Below, in pieces: positions 1 through 9,062 of a stretch of 64,000 nucleotides of DNA. Below the pieces are notes generated by a model that saw nothing but the letters and a program-made list of their open reading frames with translations, made no database searches and was not told the DNA's origin. This stretch comes from Soonwooa buanensis (lineage in GTDB: Bacteria > Bacteroidota > Bacteroidia > Flavobacteriales > Weeksellaceae): the NCBI RefSeq assembly GCF_900167905.1, contig NZ_FUYZ01000001.1:558001-622000 (forward strand). Direction: 5' to 3'. Each line of letters starts with the position of its first letter. Position 1 is the first letter of the stretch. The translations under genes and the position numbers were made by a program.

Positions 1-2
1 AA

Positions 3-215
3 TTAGTGAGAACATTGACCAACTCGATCACTGCAGAACCGTTCTTAGAAGGCTACAGAACTCCTAAACAAGCTATCGAATGGGATGGTAAAGACGATTT
101 TGGAGATACTGTTGCAAAAGGAACATATATTTTTAAGATATTTGCAAGAAGTCAAAACCAAGACAAATGTAAAGGCAGCGCAACTGCAGTCGAAAAAATG
201 GTATTATTAAAATAA
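3..215 (+). CDS. porU: PorU, T9SS sorting protease, C-terminal end (5' partial)
   Basis: The window begins inside this gene; 70 codons remain before the TAA at 213-215. The visible residues contain WDGKDDFGD followed by AKGTYIFKI, the beta-sandwich ending of T9SS C-terminal domains, and the tail closes on KMVLLK. PorU is the outer-membrane-associated cysteine protease that removes the sorting domain of T9SS cargo and attaches the cargo to the surface. The assignment rests mainly on position: it lies 51 bases before porV in the same direction, the usual porU-porV order in flavobacteria. The catalytic region is outside the window, so any other protein ending in a T9SS-like domain cannot be strictly excluded. 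Confidence 0.72.
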   Translation, partial: LVRTLTNSITAEPFLEGYRTPKQAIEWDGKDDFGDTVAKGTYIFKIFARSQNQDKCKGSATAVEKMVLLK

Positions 216-266
216 CTAAAGAATAAAAATATTAAAACGGTAAAATTTACCACTAACTAACTAATT

Positions 267-1421
267 ATGAATTTGACAAAAAAACTCTTTTTAGGTTTGG
301 GATTAGGTATGAGCATTGCAGCCTACTCTCAATCTGACTACACAGTACTAACAGGAGCTCCTTTTTTAAGAATTTCGCCAGACGCAAGAGCAGGAGGTAT
401 GGGAGATCAAGGGGTTGCGACATCAACGGATGTTTTTTCACAATTTTGGAATGCTGCAAAATATCCTTTTGCAAAAAATACTTCTGGTGTTGGAGTTAAC
501 TATACACCGTATATGAGTAAGTTAACAAACGATGTTTTCTTACTTTATGGTTCTTTCTATACCTTTTTAGGTGATGATGAAAGATCTACCCTTAGTGCCA
601 GTATCTACTACTTCAATATGGGAGAAGTTAATCTAAGCCAATATGTTGGAGGCGTGGTGTCTGATATGGGAACCACCAAACCAAACGAATTCTCTCTAGA
701 TGTTGCTTATGGTCTAAAACTAACAGACAATTACTCCATGGCTGTTACTGGACGTTTCATTAGATCAGACTTAGGTGGTAGCTTCAATTCGGATAATACA
801 TTAAAACCAGCTAATACTTTTGCAGTTGACGTATCTGGTTACTTCAGATCTCCAAAACATCAAAGTATCGGTGATTACGAAGGACGTGTTAATGCTGGTT
901 GGGCTGTACAAAATCTTGGTCCAAGATTAGATTACACAGGTGACGAAAACTCTAGATCATATCTTCCAACAATGGCAAGATTAGGTGTAGGTTATGACTT
1001 ATTCATTGATGATCTTAACAGATTCAGTATCAGCGGTGAAGCTTCAAAACTTTTAGTACCAGGTCCAGAAGTTTCTGATCACGATGCTAACGGAAAACCA
1101 ATTTACACGATCCCTAACGTAGGTGTTATGGAAGGTATCGGAAAATCATTCGGTAACAAAAAAAGTATTATGTTCTCAGGAGCTGCAGAATATTCTTACG
1201 ATGATGCATTTGCAATCCGTGCGGGTTACTTTACAGAAAGTCCTGAGCAAGGTGCAAGACAATATGCAACAGTTGGTGTAGGTCTTAAGTATCAATCTTT
1301 CGGATTAGACTTATCTTATCTAATTAACATGTCAAAAGTTAACAGTGCTTTGGACAACACCCTTAGATTTGGTTTAACTTGGAATATTGGAGGCGAAACT
1401 TACAACTCTCAAGATTATTAA
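267..1421 (+). CDS. porV: PorV (LptO), T9SS outer-membrane shuttle protein
   Basis: This 384-residue protein has a signal peptide (MNLTKKLFLGLGLGMS to AYSQ) followed by the family opening FLRISPDARAGGMGDQGVA and the FWNAAKY segment typical of PorV. The rest alternates short hydrophobic strands and turns as expected for a FadL-like 14-strand barrel, ending in an aromatic-rich last strand (LRFGLTWNIGG). PorV carries T9SS cargo from the translocon to the PorU sortase and stays bound to PorU in the attachment complex. It follows porU by 51 bases, probably in one transcript, and is followed by a strong hairpin terminator. The ATG at 267 gives a complete signal peptide. Confidence 0.93.
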   Translation: MNLTKKLFLGLGLGMSIAAYSQSDYTVLTGAPFLRISPDARAGGMGDQGVATSTDVFSQFWNAAKYPFAKNTSGVGVNYTPYMSKLTNDVFLLYGSFYTFLGDDERSTLSASIYYFNMGEVNLSQYVGGVVSDMGTTKPNEFSLDVAYGLKLTDNYSMAVTGRFIRSDLGGSFNSDNTLKPANTFAVDVSGYFRSPKHQSIGDYEGRVNAGWAVQNLGPRLDYTGDENSRSYLPTMARLGVGYDLFIDDLNRFSISGEASKLLVPGPEVSDHDANGKPIYTIPNVGVMEGIGKSFGNKKSIMFSGAAEYSYDDAFAIRAGYFTESPEQGARQYATVGVGLKYQSFGLDLSYLINMSKVNSALDNTLRFGLTWNIGGETYNSQDY

Positions 1422-1440
1422 TCTTTATCCAAATATTATT

Positions 1441-1472
1441 AAAAATGCCTCTGTTATGAGGCATTTTTCTTT
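1441..1472 (+). terminator. Rho-independent terminator after porV
   Basis: AATGCCTC (1444-1451) pairs perfectly with GAGGCATT (1458-1465) around a six-base loop, flanked by an A-run before and a T-rich run after. It lies between porV and the next gene and probably ends the porU-porV transcript. Confidence 0.85.
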
Positions 1473-1484
1473 TATTTTTGTTAT

Positions 1485-3731
1485 ATGAATTATACTTCGG
1501 AACTCAAAAAATTTTTAACAAGCCAATATATTTTTGCAGGGACAAGAATTGCCTTGGCTATTGTTATTCCGAGTATTATTCTAGCGCATTTTGGCTTATT
1601 GCAAGAATATTTTCTTTTCCCAATGGGGACAAGTTTTGTAGGCCTTACCGACCAACCTGGACCATTTGTAAGACGACGTAACACTTTAGCTTTTGCTGTC
1701 ATTTCTTACTTTTTTGTTGCTTTAATAGCCAGTCTCGTCAAAGATTTCCAAATTATCGTTTATTTAGAAATCATCCTTTTTGGAATGTTCTTTTCGCTAA
1801 TTGGCGTCTACGGAACACGACTTGCTGGCGTTGGATCTTTATCTTTAGTCGTCCTCAGCATCTTTATTGATGGACATCTGACGGGACATGATGTTATTAA
1901 AAGTTTAATCATATTTCTGGGAGGTTGTATTTGGTTTGTCATTGTATTTTTAATTGTATCGACTTTACAACCCTACAAATTAGCGAGTCAAATGGTCGGC
2001 GAAAACTATCTAGAACTTGCAGATTATTTAAGAATAAAAGCTAAATTTTATCGAAAAAATGAAAATGTTGATACACTTCTCAGCCAACTTATTTCGCAAC
2101 AGATAAAAATAAAAGACCAACAAGAAGCAACGCGAGAAATCGTTTTTAAAACCAGAAAAATCGTCAACGAATCAACAACGCAAAGTCGAATTTTGATGTT
2201 GATGTTTCTTAATTCTATTGATCTTTATGAGAAACTATTCACCTCGGAGAATGATTATAGAAAACTGAATCATGTTTTTGGAGAAACCAAAATCCTAAAC
2301 ATGATGCACGATTATTTGACCAATATGGCCAACGAAATTACCAATATCGGTATTGCGTTGCAAGGTAATATTAGGACAAAAGAGCAATTCAATTTTGATA
2401 AAGCTTTAAAAGAGATTTATCACGAGTTTTACGAACATCGTCTTAAACAAATCAATTCGGATAATCTAGAAGACTTTATGCTTCTTCGCCAAGTTTTGAT
2501 GCGTATAACGGACGTAACGGACGAGGTGAAAACAATTTTCAGAGTTTTTGATCAGGATGTTAAATTGGCGAAAAGTCTTTCTACAGGGCTCGATCTCAAC
2601 AAATTTGTGCCCAAAGAAGAACGTCTTAATCGCAAAGTGCTATTGAGCAATATATCTTTAGATTCTGGACATTTTCGTCATGCTGTTCGTGTGACTTTAG
2701 CATTGTTTATTGGTTATCTTTTTTCTAAAATGGAATTTTTAGGAATTGGTCATGCTTATTGGATCATGATTACCATTACAGCCATCCTAAAACCCGCCTA
2801 TAGTACGACAAAACACCGCAATCTTCTTCGACTTTACGGCACTATTGCAGGTGGAGTCGCAGCTTATATCGTTTTGTATTATATTACGGATCATAGCATT
2901 TTGTTAGCAATTTTATTGACGACAATGACTTTATGTTTCAGTCTTTTAAAATCAAAATATTTTTGGGCTGTATTTTTCATGACCATTTATGTTTTTTTAT
3001 CCTTTAATTTTTTACGTCCGGGTAATGTCAACCTCATCTTTAAAGATCGAATTATAGATACTGCCATTGGAGGTGCTGTCACATTTTTGGTAGCTTATTT
3101 TGTTTTCCCTGTTTGGGAACATACTCAGAATTTACAATTGATGAAAAAATCGGCGAAGAGCAATTTGGAATATTTCCGTGTGGTGATGGATCTTTTCATT
3201 AATAAAAAAGAAAATGATGAGCAATATCGTCTTAAAAGAAAGAATGCCATTATCGATCTTGCCAACCTGTCGGATAACTTCCAAAGGATGATTTCGGATC
3301 CGAAAGATCAGCAAAAAAAATTGGAAACTGTACATCAATTTGTGACGACTTCTCACCTATTGACCGCCTATACAGCTTCGCTGTCGCAATATGCAAAAAA
3401 TGAGGATCAATATCCTGAAATTGACAGCCAAAGTTGGAAAATAAAAATTTCTTCGGAATTGATTAGAAGTAATTCTCTTTTACATAAAGAAGAATTCGAT
3501 CATGATATTATCGACCAAAGCAAAATAGAACCCGACGATCACGTTGATGAATTGCTCGAAAAACGCAGACGCGAACTTGACGAAAGCGAATACAAAGACC
3601 ATCGTGATCCTACAAAAATTAGTCATTTAACAGAGTTAAAAAGTATTCAGGATTTGTTAGAACTGATATATGATGTTGCTAAAGACCAAAGAAAAGTGGT
3701 CGAAAATTACTACAAAAACAAATCCGAATAA
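1485..3731 (+). CDS. FUSC-family (YccS/YhfK-like) inner-membrane protein
   Basis: This 748-residue protein has two hydrophobic blocks (about residues 18-165 and 405-560), each followed by a charged, probably cytoplasmic helical region. That duplicated plan, and the second block with its TKHRNLLRLYGTIAGG segment (compare the RxxGTxxGG signature), is typical of the FUSC superfamily that includes YccS, YhfK and aromatic acid exporters. The substrate cannot be read from the sequence. The C-terminal 90 residues are very rich in Asp, Glu, Lys and Arg. The ATG at 1485 lies 20 bases after the porV terminator hairpin, so the gene probably has its own promoter or depends on readthrough. Confidence 0.8.
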   Translation: MNYTSELKKFLTSQYIFAGTRIALAIVIPSIILAHFGLLQEYFLFPMGTSFVGLTDQPGPFVRRRNTLAFAVISYFFVALIASLVKDFQIIVYLEIILFGMFFSLIGVYGTRLAGVGSLSLVVLSIFIDGHLTGHDVIKSLIIFLGGCIWFVIVFLIVSTLQPYKLASQMVGENYLELADYLRIKAKFYRKNENVDTLLSQLISQQIKIKDQQEATREIVFKTRKIVNESTTQSRILMLMFLNSIDLYEKLFTSENDYRKLNHVFGETKILNMMHDYLTNMANEITNIGIALQGNIRTKEQFNFDKALKEIYHEFYEHRLKQINSDNLEDFMLLRQVLMRITDVTDEVKTIFRVFDQDVKLAKSLSTGLDLNKFVPKEERLNRKVLLSNISLDSGHFRHAVRVTLALFIGYLFSKMEFLGIGHAYWIMITITAILKPAYSTTKHRNLLRLYGTIAGGVAAYIVLYYITDHSILLAILLTTMTLCFSLLKSKYFWAVFFMTIYVFLSFNFLRPGNVNLIFKDRIIDTAIGGAVTFLVAYFVFPVWEHTQNLQLMKKSAKSNLEYFRVVMDLFINKKENDEQYRLKRKNAIIDLANLSDNFQRMISDPKDQQKKLETVHQFVTTSHLLTAYTASLSQYAKNEDQYPEIDSQSWKIKISSELIRSNSLLHKEEFDHDIIDQSKIEPDDHVDELLEKRRRELDESEYKDHRDPTKISHLTELKSIQDLLELIYDVAKDQRKVVENYYKNKSE

Positions 3732-3762
3732 AAAAGCTGACTCATCTCTGAGCCAGCCTTTA
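3731..3762. terminator. Bidirectional terminator between convergent genes
   Basis: GCTGACTCA (3736-3744) and TGAGCCAGC (3749-3757) form a nine-position stem with one mismatch and a four-base loop. The A-run at 3731-3735 gives a U-tract on the minus strand, so it best serves the T9SS cargo gene ending at 3787, but it also lies just after the FUSC stop codon. Confidence 0.72.
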
Positions 3763-3786
3763 ACAAACAATATATAATAGTATTTT

Positions 3787-5763
3787 CTATTTAACGATTA
3801 CTTTCGATGTCGTAACAACAGAATTAGTAGTCAGTTTAACAATATAAAGACCTTTAGCGAAACTAGCCGCAGATATTTTATTTGTATTTGAAGCAACACT
3901 TACCAAATTACCAACAGCGTTATAAACCTCGAACTTATCAGCTTTTTCTAAACTTCCAATAACTTGCGACTTATCATCATAATAGATTTTTGCTTTATTT
4001 TTAGCAACATCCGTCGTTGCCAAAGTTGCTAGCGGCAAATCGTAAAATTCTGTTGTAATATCGTAAGTGGAATTACGATAAAGCATAGCTAATTTTTTAA
4101 TGTCAGTTTCTGTTTCATCTCTTACAAAACCACTAGAAATAATATCGCCGTATGCGCCATCACCTTTTACTGAAAAAATAGGTGTTTGATAATCTTTAGC
4201 TACGCTAAACTCATTATACAACTTTGTCCCTGTTGGGAATTTATGTTTATGAATATAAGAAAACTCAACATCATTATCATTATTATAAATAGTTGGTGAT
4301 AAAGTTTCGGAATTAAGAACAGGAAAGAACATTTGTGGATTTGTACCGATATTAAGTTTAATTTCCTTTTCCAATTGTCCCGTTTTTGAATACTGATTAA
4401 TAATACCATAAGCGACATTATCAATTGTTTTTCCTTGTCCTAAACCTGCTAAATAACTAAAACTTCCTGCATTCGGAATTCTATTAAAATTGGCGGAAAG
4501 CGTTTGTCCATTATAATTTGCTGGGAAAGAAAAACCATCTGTCCAAGACTGAATATTAAAAGTATCTATAGAACTTCCAAAATCACCTTCACCAATAATA
4601 AAACCAAACTGATCATCTTGTCCAGCAATAGGTGTCATCTCCATTGTAGAGATAATGTCCTTCTCTAAAGATTTGATACGTTGACCTTGCTCGTTCGCAA
4701 CATAATAGTTAGCCCAGCTATTATCATTAATAAGATCTTCGTAACGAATCGCATACATAATTTCTAGCGCATCATCATCATTAAAGGTCTTGTCTGTAAT
4801 TTCGAATCTATAGTTGAATGGCAAGGTTCCAAAATCTCCCAAGGCAAATACATACGGAGAATCGGGATGTATTGAAGTCAAATCTAATGGGATTGTCTTT
4901 TCAAGATTAAGATTAACGTCAAAAATTTTCACCAAAAGATGATTATCTGGCGTCACTTCGAAAGTGTCATTATCCATGAAAAGCTTTTCGTAATGTGCCA
5001 TTACAATCTTATCTTCCCCTTTTATCTTTAAGATACTAAGAGGTGAACCTCCGTAGTTATAGAATAAATCAGTATTAATTGTTTCTGTTTTTAATACATT
5101 ATAATTAGTATCATGCAATGTAAAAGTGGTTGAAGGATCCTTTTCTACAGATGTTAATATACGAAGATCACCAGAAGCCGACTTCAAGAATTTTCCTGAA
5201 GTAGCGTCGAATTCTTTTAATTTTTCACCATTTTCGTTAACTACCCAGATTGCATTTTTTTGATAGTCCGGACCTGATCCTCCTTCAAAATAATGAACAA
5301 ACATCATTATTCTTCTAACGCCATCTACTTTTGACATTGTATTAATAACCGTCACATGATTTGCAGTTGTCGGAATACTAATGTTAAAGCTTTTGGTTTC
5401 GTTAAAGTTAGCATCCAAAAACTTGTAAGTCATATTAGCACCAGCACCGTATTTGTATTTAATTTGATAGTTCTCTACCAGACCAGTTTCTACAACTTTA
5501 ATTTGTCCCCATTCATCAGCAACAATCGTATTGCTAGGTGTAATGGATGCTGTTTTGTCAGCAGTCCCGTATGTATTAAAAGACGCATCAAATATTGGCA
5601 TCTGTTTTTTTGCAGAAACAAATTTTGTAAAATCGGGTTTAGTTTTTAATACTTTTTCAGATTTGTTAACTTTTAATCCTGCATTTTCAAAATTGATTAC
5701 CTCTTGCGCATTTACTATATTTGAAGCTAGTAATGTAGCTGCCAAAATAATAGATTTCTTCAT
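3787..5763 (-). CDS. T9SS type A cargo protein of unknown function
   Basis: This 658-residue secreted protein starts with a signal peptide (MKKSIILAATLLASNIVNAQ). The C-terminal 80 residues form a type A sorting domain (VYNAVGNLVS, then ASFAKGLYIVKL, ending KVIVK), which directs export and surface anchoring through PorU/PorV. The middle has repeated short beta motifs (for example DTNYNVLKTETI and DVNLNLEKTIPL), suggesting a beta-propeller-like narrative of values, but I recognise no named domain and no catalytic motif. It lies 18 bases downstream of another T9SS cargo gene on the same strand, so the two are probably co-transcribed and may work together at the cell surface. Confidence 0.85.
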   Translation of the reverse strand: MKKSIILAATLLASNIVNAQEVINFENAGLKVNKSEKVLKTKPDFTKFVSAKKQMPIFDASFNTYGTADKTASITPSNTIVADEWGQIKVVETGLVENYQIKYKYGAGANMTYKFLDANFNETKSFNISIPTTANHVTVINTMSKVDGVRRIMMFVHYFEGGSGPDYQKNAIWVVNENGEKLKEFDATSGKFLKSASGDLRILTSVEKDPSTTFTLHDTNYNVLKTETINTDLFYNYGGSPLSILKIKGEDKIVMAHYEKLFMDNDTFEVTPDNHLLVKIFDVNLNLEKTIPLDLTSIHPDSPYVFALGDFGTLPFNYRFEITDKTFNDDDALEIMYAIRYEDLINDNSWANYYVANEQGQRIKSLEKDIISTMEMTPIAGQDDQFGFIIGEGDFGSSIDTFNIQSWTDGFSFPANYNGQTLSANFNRIPNAGSFSYLAGLGQGKTIDNVAYGIINQYSKTGQLEKEIKLNIGTNPQMFFPVLNSETLSPTIYNNDNDVEFSYIHKHKFPTGTKLYNEFSVAKDYQTPIFSVKGDGAYGDIISSGFVRDETETDIKKLAMLYRNSTYDITTEFYDLPLATLATTDVAKNKAKIYYDDKSQVIGSLEKADKFEVYNAVGNLVSVASNTNKISAASFAKGLYIVKLTTNSVVTTSKVIVK

Positions 5764-5781
5764 AACTTATTTATTTTTAGA

Positions 5782-7236
5782 TTATTTGATTATAATTGTA
5801 GTAGATTCTTTTGTATTGTCTCCTTCTAAAACCAAAATATATTGTCCAGTTTTTACACCAGATTTTATTTCTTGCTTGTCAACAATACCAGACTTAACTA
5901 ACTTGCCTGCAAAATCATAGATTTTATAGGTTTGGTAATTATTTGCTGAAATTCTAAAATCACCATTAGAAGGATTTGGGAAGACCTTAATCTTCGAAAC
6001 TAAAACTGTACCCGTACTTAAAGTAGGATCTTTAACTTCATATAATTCTTTACCAATAGTAGTATCAGCCGTTGCAACCACATAGAGTTTATCATTAAAA
6101 GATATAATATCCGAAATAGAACTTCCATTTACACCAGGATTAATATCCAGAACCATTCTAGTATTTTCTGATGTACCATCTGTAACAAAAAGTTCGCGTC
6201 CCGCCGTTGCATCATTTGCGACAAAGTATAACAAACCTTGATGCTCAACAAATGTCGATGGATTGCTGCCAGTCGTGCCAGGAATTATATCTTTTAAAAT
6301 CTGAGTACCATCAGCCGTTCCATCGCTTACCCAAAGTTCAGAACCAGTTACGCCATTATTTGCAGCAAAATAAAGTTTTCCGTTATAGTCGATAAATTGG
6401 GAAATACCAGCATTGGTTGTTGCTTGATCTTGGCCAGATTTGTTAATATCTTTGAGAAGTATTGTTCCTTGTGGTGTCCCATCGGTCATCCAAGGTTCTG
6501 TTCCGTTTTCGTCAGAACGTGCCGTGAAAAACATTTTATTAAAAGTTGGACTATAATAAAAATTGGACGGAGAACTGCTTCCCGAAACACGAATATCTTT
6601 AATTAAACTAAACTCTCCACCTTCACTTTTATACAGCTCTATATTACTCGTATCGGTACCACCAGCTGCAAAAATCACATCATCGATAACCAAAAGTGGC
6701 GAACTAGAAATAAAGTTAGAGCTAATTGCCGTAGGTGCAGTTACGCCATTAGTTTTGTAAACTCTAGCTGAGGTAGATGCAACGTCGTTTGCCCGAAAAT
6801 AAATTGTACTTTTATCAGGACTTAGCTGCAATTGATTGGGTGAAGAGCTAGCACTCCCCTCTTTAATATCGGCAAATAAACTTATCCCATTACTTGGAGA
6901 ATACTTGTAAAGTTCTACCCCAGAAGGCATCGATCCAATCCCTCCAGCAAAGAACAATTCACCTTGCTTTTCTACGAAAGAATTTGGATTAAAATTTCCG
7001 CTTCCTGCGTTGAAATCTTGCACCATTTTGGTTCCTGCTTCGGTACCGTCTGACTCCCAAAGTTCGGTTCCTGAAACACCATCTGTTGCAGAAAAATAAA
7101 GTTTGTTATTGTAGGTTATAAAATTAGCAGCATTTCCTGAAGAGCTCCCAGGTCTAATATCTTTAACTAGTACTAAAGATTGAGATTGGTACATACCTAC
7201 TGTAAGCATAAAAATACTTAAGTATATTTTTTTCAT
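5782..7236 (-). CDS. T9SS cargo protein with ELWxxDGT repeats
   Basis: This 484-residue protein has a signal peptide (MKKIYLSIFMLTVGMYQSQS) and multiple copies of the ELWxxDGT repeat: ELWESDGTEAGT, EPWMTDGTPQGT, ELWVSDGTADGT and ELFVTDGTSENT are clear. Between them come LYFxANDG-type strands. The arrangement fits a beta-propeller-like extracellular domain. The last 80 residues are a type A T9SS sorting domain (VFPNPSNGDF to STTIIIK). ELWxxDGT proteins are common in secreted Bacteroidota proteins but their ligands are mostly unknown. It is the first gene of a probable two-gene operon with the T9SS cargo gene 18 bases downstream. Confidence 0.88.
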   Translation of the reverse strand: MKKIYLSIFMLTVGMYQSQSLVLVKDIRPGSSSGNAANFITYNNKLYFSATDGVSGTELWESDGTEAGTKMVQDFNAGSGNFNPNSFVEKQGELFFAGGIGSMPSGVELYKYSPSNGISLFADIKEGSASSSPNQLQLSPDKSTIYFRANDVASTSARVYKTNGVTAPTAISSNFISSSPLLVIDDVIFAAGGTDTSNIELYKSEGGEFSLIKDIRVSGSSSPSNFYYSPTFNKMFFTARSDENGTEPWMTDGTPQGTILLKDINKSGQDQATTNAGISQFIDYNGKLYFAANNGVTGSELWVSDGTADGTQILKDIIPGTTGSNPSTFVEHQGLLYFVANDATAGRELFVTDGTSENTRMVLDINPGVNGSSISDIISFNDKLYVVATADTTIGKELYEVKDPTLSTGTVLVSKIKVFPNPSNGDFRISANNYQTYKIYDFAGKLVKSGIVDKQEIKSGVKTGQYILVLEGDNTKESTTIIIK

Positions 7237-7255
7237 ATTAATTTTATTAAGTCCT

Positions 7256-7286
7256 CAAAAATATTGAGACAACTTATCAAAATCAA
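7256..7286 (-). promoter_or_regulatory. Bacteroidota sigma-A type promoter for the T9SS cargo operon
   Basis: On the minus strand, TTG (plus 7284-7286) and TATTTTTG (plus 7256-7263) are separated by 20 bases, matching TTG-N19/20-TAnnTTTG. The predicted start is about 10-15 bases upstream of the ATG at 7236. Confidence 0.6.
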
Positions 7287-7361
7287 GAAATACTCTTTCG
7301 GAATTCGGTAAATTTTAAATACTAAAAATCACACCTATTTGATTTTCAATAAATTAAAAAA

Positions 7362-7976
7362 CTACTCCAAAACCACCGAAAAGTAATAATCATCAATTTT
7401 TCGGACTTTCACTTTGAAATAATCTTCAAAATTATGATCGTAAACGCGTGCTCTAACTGTGAAATCTTCTGTCGGCAGAAAGCTTTGGATATCGTAATGT
7501 TTCTTTAACGACCAATATTTGGAATGATGGATTTTGTACAAAGCTTCCTTCACACTCCATATGCTTGTTAGATAATCGACCTCGTGCTTGTTATCAATAA
7601 AGTCGTTCTCATGAAGAATAAACTTATGGCGAATAAGCTTAATTTTTTCTTTTTTAAGTTCGAGATCGAGACCGATTTTTGATTTCGAAATTCCTATCGC
7701 CGCCAAAGGGAAAGAATGACTTATCGAAATATTAAAATCTTGTGGTTCTAGAAATGGTTCGCCATTGTCTTTGTAAAGGATTTTATGATTGGGTAAAATC
7801 TGTTTTAGCATTTTACGAACCATCAAAACCTCTTTTATTTTCTTAGGATGATACTCTTTAACTTTATTATAATTCTCCTTTTCTAACAAAGTATCCATAT
7901 CCAAAACTTCCTGTTCATCATATTTCCAAATAAGAAGTTGTGCTTTATCATCCGAAAAATCTCTGTACAAAGGCAT
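7362..7976 (-). CDS. 4'-phosphopantetheinyl transferase superfamily protein
   Basis: This 204-residue enzyme carries the Sfp-type signatures: ISISHSFPLAAIGIS around residue 85, IGLDLE around residue 100 (the metal-binding Asp and Glu) and WSVKEALYK around residue 145. These proteins transfer 4'-phosphopantetheine from coenzyme A to a serine of acyl or peptidyl carrier proteins. No carrier protein, polyketide or peptide synthetase gene is nearby, so it may serve the fatty-acid carrier protein or a remote pathway such as flexirubin or aryl polyene synthesis (inference). It has its own upstream region, with a possible TAnnTTTG box at 7994-8001 on the minus strand. Confidence 0.9.
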   Translation of the reverse strand: MPLYRDFSDDKAQLLIWKYDEQEVLDMDTLLEKENYNKVKEYHPKKIKEVLMVRKMLKQILPNHKILYKDNGEPFLEPQDFNISISHSFPLAAIGISKSKIGLDLELKKEKIKLIRHKFILHENDFIDNKHEVDYLTSIWSVKEALYKIHHSKYWSLKKHYDIQSFLPTEDFTVRARVYDHNFEDYFKVKVRKIDDYYFSVVLE

Positions 7977-8060
7977 AGAAAAAATTTAGATTGCAAAATT
8001 ACAAAATCTTAAACTGAAATATTAACAAAGTCTTCCCTCATTTTTTTTAATGATCATTAA

Positions 8061-8086
8061 CAAAAAAACCGCCATTATCGACGGTT
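8061..8086 (-). terminator. Terminator of the lipoprotein gene
   Basis: On the minus strand AACCGTC and GGCGGTT form a seven-base-pair stem (one G-T pair) with a six-base loop, followed by a run of seven T. It is 30 bases downstream of the stop codon of the gene ending at 8116. Confidence 0.8.
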
Positions 8087-8115
8087 GTATTTTTTTTAAA
8101 AAATCAAAGAAGATT

Positions 8116-8982
8116 TTATTTCAGTTTTAAACGATACAGAAAAGATTCTCCTTTTTTGGCAGCTTCGTCGGTAATCAAAAGACTGTCGTTGCTCTCGAAA
8201 GTCAAACCTTCTTTTTGTGTAAAATGATCCAACTCAATCATCTGAGATTTTCCAGAAAAGAAATCATCCCCTTTGAAGTCTGTAAAAATCCAAACTTTAT
8301 CCGAACTCAAAATCGCAACTTTCTTTTTATCAGGACTCATCGCTGCACTTGTCACCGCGCAATGGTTGAAGTTATCGCAAGTCACAAAACTCGAAATCTT
8401 TTTAGCAGGTAATCGTTGCCCAGACTTGTTATCAACGCGATACAAAGAAGTTGTACCATCAAATTTTGAACTTCTATTTTTTGTAAATAAGTAAAATTGA
8501 TTATTGAAAATAAAAAATGACTCCGAATCGTAAATTCGATCTTTCTTCTTGGCAGGAAATTCGGTTTGCTCTGGATAATAAAACTCTACAATCTCCGAAG
8601 CGTCCGCTTGATCTTTCGCCAAATCCGAAGCATTAATTTTATAAATCGCTAGATTTTGTCTTTCGTTATCGTTGTTTCCAAAGTCACCAATGTAGATATT
8701 ACCAGCATCATCCGCCGTTAGATCTTCCCAGTCATTATTTTTAACATTGTTAATTCGGATTTCTTTTTTTAATTCTCCATTTTTAGTAAAACCAAATAAG
8801 ATATTATCATTTTTTTGATCTTCTATCGTCCAAACCAAATCTGGCGATGCTGATGTAACCTCAGCTGCAGAAGCTTCTTTAATAACTTTTGGTAAAGTCG
8901 TTAACACCTCCAACTTATTGTCTGTTGGCGATTGACAAGAGAAAAGACCAATTGTTGCGACACTTAATAATATTGCTTTCAT
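8116..8982 (-). CDS. Predicted lipoprotein with propeller-like repeats, unknown function
   Basis: This 288-residue protein begins with a lipoprotein signal peptide: the hydrophobic run ends in GLFSCQS, with the cysteine at about residue 16 as the lipidation site. The body contains blocks of the form DLTADDAGNIYIGD, SFFIFNNQFYLFTK, AMSPDKKKVAILSSD and FESNDSLLITDEA, each a strand-turn-strand unit typical of a beta-propeller. I see no catalytic motif. It is probably anchored in the outer or inner membrane facing the periplasm or the surface. It lies downstream of queA on the same strand but is separated from it by a terminator, so it is likely a separate transcript. Confidence 0.75.
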   Translation of the reverse strand: MKAILLSVATIGLFSCQSPTDNKLEVLTTLPKVIKEASAAEVTSASPDLVWTIEDQKNDNILFGFTKNGELKKEIRINNVKNNDWEDLTADDAGNIYIGDFGNNDNERQNLAIYKINASDLAKDQADASEIVEFYYPEQTEFPAKKKDRIYDSESFFIFNNQFYLFTKNRSSKFDGTTSLYRVDNKSGQRLPAKKISSFVTCDNFNHCAVTSAAMSPDKKKVAILSSDKVWIFTDFKGDDFFSGKSQMIELDHFTQKEGLTFESNDSLLITDEAAKKGESFLYRLKLK

Positions 8983-9007
8983 AATTTTATTTTTAAAATA
9001 GCTAAAA

Positions 9008-9041
9008 CAAAAAATGCACAGCTATTATCAACTGTGCATTT
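9008..9041 (-). terminator. Terminator of queA
   Basis: AAATGCACAG (9012-9021) and CTGTGCATTT (9032-9041) are perfectly complementary over ten bases around a ten-base loop. On the minus strand the stem is followed by TTTTTTGTTTT. It starts about 20 bases past the queA stop. Confidence 0.88.
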
Positions 9042-9062
9042 GTATCAAATATGTTACCAATC

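Noticed and set aside
5356-5920. Plus-strand frames opposite the two T9SS cargo genes
   Set aside because: They run across the 5' end of one cargo gene and the 3' end of the other, whose signal peptide and sorting tail are clear on the minus strand.
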